This document shows, one piece after another, positions 58,579 to 64,000 of a DNA stretch of 64,000 bases. The DNA is from Populus alba (Eukaryota; Streptophyta; Magnoliopsida; Malpighiales; Salicaceae), in NCBI RefSeq assembly GCF_005239225.2, contig NC_133288.1:7955035-8019034 (forward strand), read 5' to 3'. The notes beneath the pieces are model-generated. The model saw only the letters and a program-made list of their open reading frames with translations, was not told the origin of the DNA and ran no database searches. A program made the position numbers and the translations under genes. Within the stretch, counting starts at the first letter, position 1. Every line of letters starts with the position of its first letter.

Positions 58579-60548
58579 TGTTGGAATATTGCCAATTATA
58601 TGGTTGCCATTGTCAAAGAAGATGGATGTCATTGTCAAAGAAGGAGGCTACAATGGTGGCTTGTTGGTTGTAGCCACCAACTATTGACTAATGTCAAAGT
58701 TTGGTAAGTTTGGCAACCACCATTGTTGACAAAAGTGCAAGAGAAGCTACCATGAATGCCTATAAATAGAGGCATACATTAGAGAGCAAAATGAGAGAGC
58801 AAAGTGAGAGGAAAGTAGAGCCAAAGATGTGAGAAATATAGGAGAGAGTGGGCTGCCAAGGGCAGCCAGCAGTAGCTGCCATTGCAGCACTAAGAAGAGA
58901 GAAATAGAGTGAGGTTGAGAGTTGCCAAAGAGGGGATGATTCCTCCTCCTCTATTGTTGTAAATCTTGTTCTCTTCTATATAATCAAATCGGCTTCTCCC
59001 GTGGATGGTAGGCGGTTTTTGCCGAACACGTTAAATATTGTGTGTCAGTGTGCTTACTCCTCCCATGAGCAATTATCAGTACATCACCGGTCGCCGGATT
59101 CCGCCCTACGATCCACGCATTGATGATGTTGAAGCATTTCCCTTTTGTCACCAACAATTATGTGCAGATCTCAAGGGGCTAGATCCGTATACAAGGTCTG
59201 TCACTCTAATATTCTCTTGCATATTATCCCAGTTGATCATTGGACCTTTTGTTTGATCATGCAAAATGTCTACAATAAATTCAATGCAGGGTAAATTGTC
59301 AGATGGAACTCTCATTGCTGTTAAGCAGCTATCTCCTAAATCCAGGCAAGGAAACCGAGAATTTGTGAATGAAATAGGCATGATATTGGTTTACAGCATC
59401 CAATCTTGTAAACGCTTTATGGATGCTGTATTGAAGGAGATCAGTTGCTTCTGGTGTACGAATACATGGAAAACAACTCCCTCGCCAAAGCACTTTTTGG
59501 TAACCATAATGGCATCTGATTACTTTCCAGTAAAATCTTCTTCTTTTTTGAATAATAGCATCGACTAGCAAATTTTAAGTCATTTTATTTAGTGAGCCTC
59601 CTTTACTGGATTAGCTACAGGTTCAGAAGCAAGTTTTCTGATGCTGGATTGGCCAACAAGATATAAGATATGTGTTGGAATAGCCAGAGGTTTAGCATTT
59701 CTCCATGAAGAATCTGCAATCAGGATTGTTCACAGAGACATCAAAGGTACAAATGTATTACTGGACAAAGATCTAAGTGCCAAGATATCAGACTTTGGAC
59801 TAGCTAAGCTCAATGAAGAGGAGAACACTCACATCAGCACTCGTGTTGCTGGAACCATGTAAGTTTTAATCAAGACTTAATTTGCAGCTTCCTTTATTCA
59901 GTGATCGCAATATACTCCGTTAGAGTCACTAATCTGGCATGGTTCTGATTTCAGAGGATATATGGCTCCAGAATATGCGTTGTGGGGTTATTTAACAGAC
60001 AAAGCAGATGTTTATAGTTTTGGAGTTGTTGCTTTAGAAATTGTCAGTGGAAGAAGCAATTCGAGCTACAGGACAACAAATGAATTCGTATGTCTTCTTG
60101 ACTGGGTAAGTTACGAGTCTGTTCTTGTTGCTATCTTGAATCCATGATGCATTAGGCACTACTCCTCTCTGCAAATACTTTACTCTTTGCTTTCACAGAC
60201 ACATGTACTGCAAAAAAAGGGAAATTTAATGGAGATAGTGGACCCAAAGCTGCAGTCTGAATTCAACAAGGAAGAGGCTGAGAGGATGATCAAATTGGCT
60301 CTCTTATGCACCAATGCATCTCCATCTCTAAGGCCTGCAATGTCAGAAGTGGTGAGCATGCTTGAAGGACAGACCAGCATCCAGGAGATGATCTCAGATC
60401 CTAGCATTTATGGTGATGGTTTACACTCCAAACTTCTCAAAGGCCACTATCAGTAGGTCATGGACCAGAGTTTAAACAGCACACAAGACCTCTTTCCTCG
60501 ATCTGATAAATCATGGATTGGAAATTCCTCTACATCTGCCCATGATCT

Positions 60549-61158
60549 TGTTGGTGGGAGAAACCACTGGTGGTGGCTCTGATTCCAATTGTTGGGGATT
60601 CTACTTCCCCTGCGGAACGGTGGTGTTCATGATCATTGCTAAAAAAAGGCTAAGCACACTAGCACATGATATTTAACGTGGTTCGGCAAATTATCTACAT
60701 CCACGAGAGAGATCGATATTATTAGAGATAGAGAAAGAATACAACACACGGAGGAGGATCACATCCACTCAACTCCTATCTCTCACTGCTACATAGGGCA
60801 GCAGCTGCATATAAGGCAGCAGGGTTGCTGGTGGCAGCCCTTCTCTTTCTTTCTCTCTTCTTCTCTCTTTTGTAGCTCTCCTACAAGACTCTCTCTCTCA
60901 TTTTGTGCTGCACTCTTGGTGTCTATTTATAGGCTTCAATGACAGCTCCTCTTACTTCTTTGTCAACAATGGTGGCTGACAAACTTACTAAACTTTGACA
61001 TTAGACAATGGTTGTTGGCTGCCACAACAACCCACCATTGTAGCCTCCTTCTTTGACAATGTCAAGGGGCTGCAAATGCTATACCAGCAGCCCTCTTTGA
61101 CTCTCATATGGCAGCCATCTTCTTTTACAATAGCAACATAATTGGTAATATTCCAACA
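60549..61158 (-). mobile_element. LTR plus primer site inserted as a 610-bp unit
   Basis: On the minus strand an LTR runs from 61158 (TGTTGGAATATTACC) to 60590 (CCCCAACA), followed by at, then TGGAATCAGAGCC (60587-60575), a one-mismatch initiator tRNA-Met primer site, then 26 more bases ending CCACCAACA at 60549. The whole unit starts TG, ends CA and is bordered by perfect GATCT duplications (60544-60548 and 61159-61163). Leaving out the unit and one GATCT joins HD and LYPINPESINLN in frame, proving insertion into the last kinase exon. The LTR is related to those of the LARD. It is not a normal solo LTR, because primer-site sequence lies inside the duplications. Confidence 0.85.
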
Positions 61159-61227
61159 GATCTTTACCCCATCAATCCGGAGTCCATAAATTTAAACATC
61201 AGTGAAACCTCGTCCTTAATTGAATAA

Positions 61228-61714
61228 AGCCAAAGACATGCTTGGAGCTTCGTTTGTAATCATACAATGATGATACTGAGGATCAACATTTAGACGTCTA
61301 CACGTCTTGTTGCTTACCATCCATCTTCGTATGCTTATGGATTTATAATTCTATATATGTATTAATTACCTGTTGCGATATTTACCAGCTGGAATCTTGT
61401 CATCAACCCTTGTTGGCTTGGAGAGACAGAAATGAAAAGGAATCAAATCTAAGTAGCTAAAGGTCATTCTCACCAATTTAAGAATCTGTCCCACTCCACA
61501 TGTTTCTGATGCTTCAGCCTCCGCATGGACTTCTTCAGTGTTGCCGAGTGAAAACATTTTACATTCACAAAGTATTTTCTGAAAAATAACGAGACCATTT
61601 TTTATAATATATGCACAACCCACGTATTATTTTTTATAATCTAGCTCTAATTTGTCATGCTAGAAAAATTTAAAATGATATTTTTATATAAATATTGAGA
61701 AAAAAAATATATTA
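61228..61714. other. Spacer after the kinase pseudogene
   Basis: No gene recognised; the minus open frame at 61366-61623 has no domain content. Confidence 0.5.
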
Positions 61715-62430
61715 GATTGACTCAGATTAACTCGGGTTAACTTGTTAAATTTATATCCCGAGTCATGAATCATAATAACCATATAAAAAAAATAAAAAAA
61801 AATAACGCTTAATTCTTAATTAGCTCAATGTTTAATGATGAAATTAAAAATAAAATCATAAAAAAAGAATAATTTGAATCAACCTGGATTAACTTGTCGA
61901 ACTTGAATCATGAGACCATGATAATCCTATAAAAAAGCAAATCATGAAATATTATTGACTTCAATTCTCAATAGAGAATGATGTAATTGAAAAAAGAAAT
62001 TCAATTAAAAAGAGAGTAAAATCCAAGATACATGTTATGAGATCGTGATAACCCTATAAAAAACAAATAAAAAAAATAATTATGAATCTCAATTCCTAAT
62101 TAATTCAATGCTGGAAAATAAAATAAAAAAATATTAATTAAAAAAATAATCTGAATCAATCCAAATTAACCTTCCAAACTTGTATCACAAGTTAGGATAA
62201 CTCCACTCAAATTATGAAATTTAATTACAATTAACCCAATATTAAAAGAAAAACTAAAAAAATATCAATTGAAAAAGAGAAAAATATAAGTTAAATTAAA
62301 TTAATCTGCAGAACTCATGAATTGAGTGATAAAAATAGAATAATCCTATAAAAAAAAATAATTTATAATAAATTTAATGTTGAAAAATAAAAATAAAATT
62401 ATATTAAAAAAATCATTATTTCAATCAAAC
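61715..62430. repeat. Degenerate tandem repeat field, same family as 17.9-19.0 kb
   Basis: Words recur in the same order as in the left field: gagtcatgaatcataataac, cttaattcttaattagctca, atgatgaaattaaaaa, then gaccatgataatcctat and so on, at about 145-150 bp steps. Copies are eroded by A-rich insertions. Confidence 0.6.
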
Positions 62431-62559
62431 AGTGTTATTAAAGTACATCTTTTTTTAGTTCTTGTTAATTATTATTATAAAATAATATGGATTTATAAAT
62501 TTAGGATTCACTTTAAAAAAAAAGTTAAAAAGAATATATAAGTCAGAGGATTTAATAAA

Positions 62560-64000
62560 GCGTAGAATTAGTTTAACAAAACCAAGGAGCTTAATCGAAG
62601 AAATATTAAAATTCAGAACTGATTTAGCCACAAGGGCCGATCACCACCGACAACCCACAAACGCAAGGCAATCCCCACGACTTCCATCACCGTTTTCCCA
62701 GGTCATCTCCCACGAGACGCCATTGGAGGCGTGAAGATAGCCACCACCAACAGCCCTGTAGTGGCAGGACTCCTGGAATCCGAGACCCAGCAGGATACTA
62801 ACACCCCAGCGAGCTTTATCCTCCTCCCCGGAAGGAAGAGGCGTGCTGGAAGACTACCACACAAGCCCCTATAAAAAGCTAACTAAGCAGCCATCGCAGG
62901 GGGGGAGATCAAAGGAGAAAGGAGAGAGATAGGAGAGAAAAAAAAGACTTCTAACAAGAGAACAATACGGGCAAAAAATAAAAAATAAGAAACAGGACAC
63001 TAGAAACAGGACTGAGGGATATACAACTGGGAGGCGATCAGAGGAGAAGAAAAACACAAACAAAAAAGAAACAGAACACAGACGGAGAAAACAGAGGCAC
63101 ACAGGGCGGACGACGAATAGACAACCAAAGGAAAAAAAAAACAGGAGAATGACAGAGAAGAAAGTGTCTGTTCGGCCAGCAACCTCAAGCTTTCCATCAC
63201 CATCATCTTCATCTTCAAGTGACAACTCCAGGTACGCCTTTCTTTCTGACCACTTTCTGCATTTCTAAATTGTTAAACAGTGCGAGGATAAGGTAATATT
63301 AATTATCTTCGCACTGTACAGTGCACGCGTGAACCTGCTGTCTAAGCTGGTTACTGATCTGAACCAGAAACCAGATCAGGTAGACCTAGCCTGTCCAGAT
63401 TATTATTAACAATACTTAAAAAATGTAGGGAAAATAATCTAGTTTTTTCTACCTTTTTATTTTTGTTATACTAATATTTTTATTTTCATTTTTTACATGT
63501 TTTTTTTCCATGATTTGCATTTATTTTTTTAAATGCTAAAGCAAAAAATTGCTGCTTTTCATTGCCCACCCCATTGCCATATGTGTAGAGTGAATTAACT
63601 ACTGTTCACTTAAATAGTGCCAGGTGAATTAATTCACGAGTTAATATTCATTGATCGCGTTTTACCCGGTAAAAACTAGTGTTTAATAATTGTATATTTT
63701 TTCATGAGTAACTGTACATTTTTTTTTTAATTGTATTTTTTCTTGAAAAATTAGTGTTTAATATTATTCAATAATACTATATAAATTAGAAGGAGATCGC
63801 ATGATGACATATCATTTTTAGAATTTGATCGCAATTCTAATTTTATTTATATGATGATATTTTACCTTATTTATTGTACGCTCAAAAGACAATGAAAACT
63901 GTAGTCCTTATCGGATGAATTTCATATGTGATGAAATTATAGATAAGCTAATGGAACAATAAAAAATATTTGATATAAAGTATTATTTATTTAATGATGT
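62560..64000 (+). mobile_element. Gypsy-type LTR leaving the window
   Basis: The layout matches the Tat LTR at 35.5-38.3 kb: an upstream part with gagcttaatcgaagaaat words, a TATA box at 62870-62877 (cctataaaaag), a purine-rich leader (62900-63180), then CCAG|GTACG at 63231 and short fold-backs (cagtgcgagg ... cttcgcactg, 63279-63317). It is a separate, diverged family. The start could not be fixed and the end lies beyond 64000. The minus open frames at 62869-63225 are shadows of the purine bias. Confidence 0.5.

Larger units (their letters stand above)
54929..59110 (+). mobile_element. Non-autonomous LTR retrotransposon (LARD-like), 4.2 kb
   Basis: Left LTR 54929-55458 (TGTTGGAATATTGCC ... 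GCCCTACA) and right LTR 58579-59110 are near-identical: about eight substitutions and five small indels by eye, mostly in the last 140 bp. The flanks atccg and atcca agree in 4 of 5 bases, a likely target duplication with one change. Primer site TGGTATCAGAGCA (55461-55473) fits initiator tRNA-Met; a polypurine tract (ggcaaagggggtga) precedes the right LTR. The 3.1-kb interior has no gag or pol motif, so it needs another element's proteins. LTR motifs shared with the copia element at 47-51 kb suggest a Tork/Tnt1-type helper. It sits in an intron of the kinase pseudogene, between the TM exon and the next exon. Confidence 0.85.
51729..61227 (+). pseudogene. Malectin-LRR receptor kinase (LRR-VIII-2 class), disrupted
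   Basis: Exon remnants: 51729-51779, 51856-51897, 53088-53131 (GLLPCSGIHECP), 53632-54006 and 54086-54271 (malectin: YRSFHVNCGGPDVTSRSILY; FSAIVTDNTLEIRL), 54599-54619, 54703-54831 (TM: PIVVGVVTSALLLVFLVMGV), 59168-59200, 59290-59499, 59621-59858 ([24 protein letters not shown]), 59955-60105 ([20 protein letters not shown]), 60199-60548, 61159-61227. Intact relatives, such as LIK1-type kinases, sense ligands at the plasma membrane. Damage: no signal peptide or LRR block, a frameshift near 53910 in malectin, loss of the glycine-loop exon after 59200, frameshifts from about 59384, and TAG at 60454. Two LTR insertions interrupt it. The Lys of IAVKQLS, HRD and DFG remain readable. Clearly non-functional as a kinase. 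Confidence 0.85.

Noticed and set aside
62869..63225. Minus-strand frames of 118 and 72 residues
   Set aside because: Shadows of the purine-rich leader of another gypsy-type LTR, rich in Phe, Leu and Ser like those at 36-37 kb.

Overview
The window is nuclear DNA of a flowering plant. Its protein-coding genes are split by short GT-AG introns, the spacers are very AT-rich, and the transposon families are typical of plants. The style of the dispersed repeats (1-kb elements with ends like ctgtttgrtattgtgg, a 145-150 bp degenerate tandem repeat, AT-rich MITE-like blocks) and the gene sequences point to Salicaceae, most likely Populus. That assignment is recognition, not a database result.

Left part (1-35 kb) is ordinary gene space with long AT-rich spacers. 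It holds the edge of a TRIM retroelement (1-152), a composite inverted-repeat transposon (1321-2353), a candidate two-exon small membrane protein gene (3134-3705, +), a complete 15-exon MLO gene encoding 580 aa (11823-6631, -), a decayed gene fragment (15405-15950), a degenerate tandem-repeat field (17.9-19.0 kb), a complete SINE with 12-bp target duplications (20571-20768), a complete 10-exon PIN-LIKES (PILS) auxin carrier gene encoding 418 aa (30150-32308, +) with a long 5' leader intron, and the first exon only of a strictosidine synthase-like gene (32844-33293).

Middle part (35.5-51.5 kb) is retrotransposon. A Tat/Ogre-type Ty3/gypsy element starts with a 2.8-kb LTR and a tRNA-Arg type primer site, followed by the extra ORF1, gag, protease, a predicted in-frame 208-bp intron, RT, RNase H and a second RNase H, and then runs into an exact 500-N assembly gap. 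After the gap comes the tail of a second Tat-family LTR, abutting a 5'-truncated Ty1/copia (Tork/Tnt1-like) element with a 1045-aa open pol frame and one 3' LTR.

Right part (51.7-61.2 kb) is a dead LRR receptor kinase gene of the malectin-containing LRR-VIII-2 class. Its exons can be followed through malectin, transmembrane and kinase parts, but it has frameshifts, lacks the glycine-loop exon, has an early stop, and carries two further copia-type LTR insertions: a 4.2-kb non-autonomous LARD-like element with a 72-bp (24-codon) internal minisatellite, and an unusual 610-bp insertion made of one LTR plus its primer site, flanked by perfect GATCT duplications. The window ends in the same degenerate tandem repeat seen at 18 kb and in another gypsy-type LTR that leaves the window.

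I found no undescribed multi-gene system. The most unusual items are the LTR-plus-primer-site insertion, the LARD minisatellite, the predicted intron of the Ogre-like element with its acceptor inside a stem-loop, the shared leader layout of two gypsy LTRs, and the small two-exon gene.
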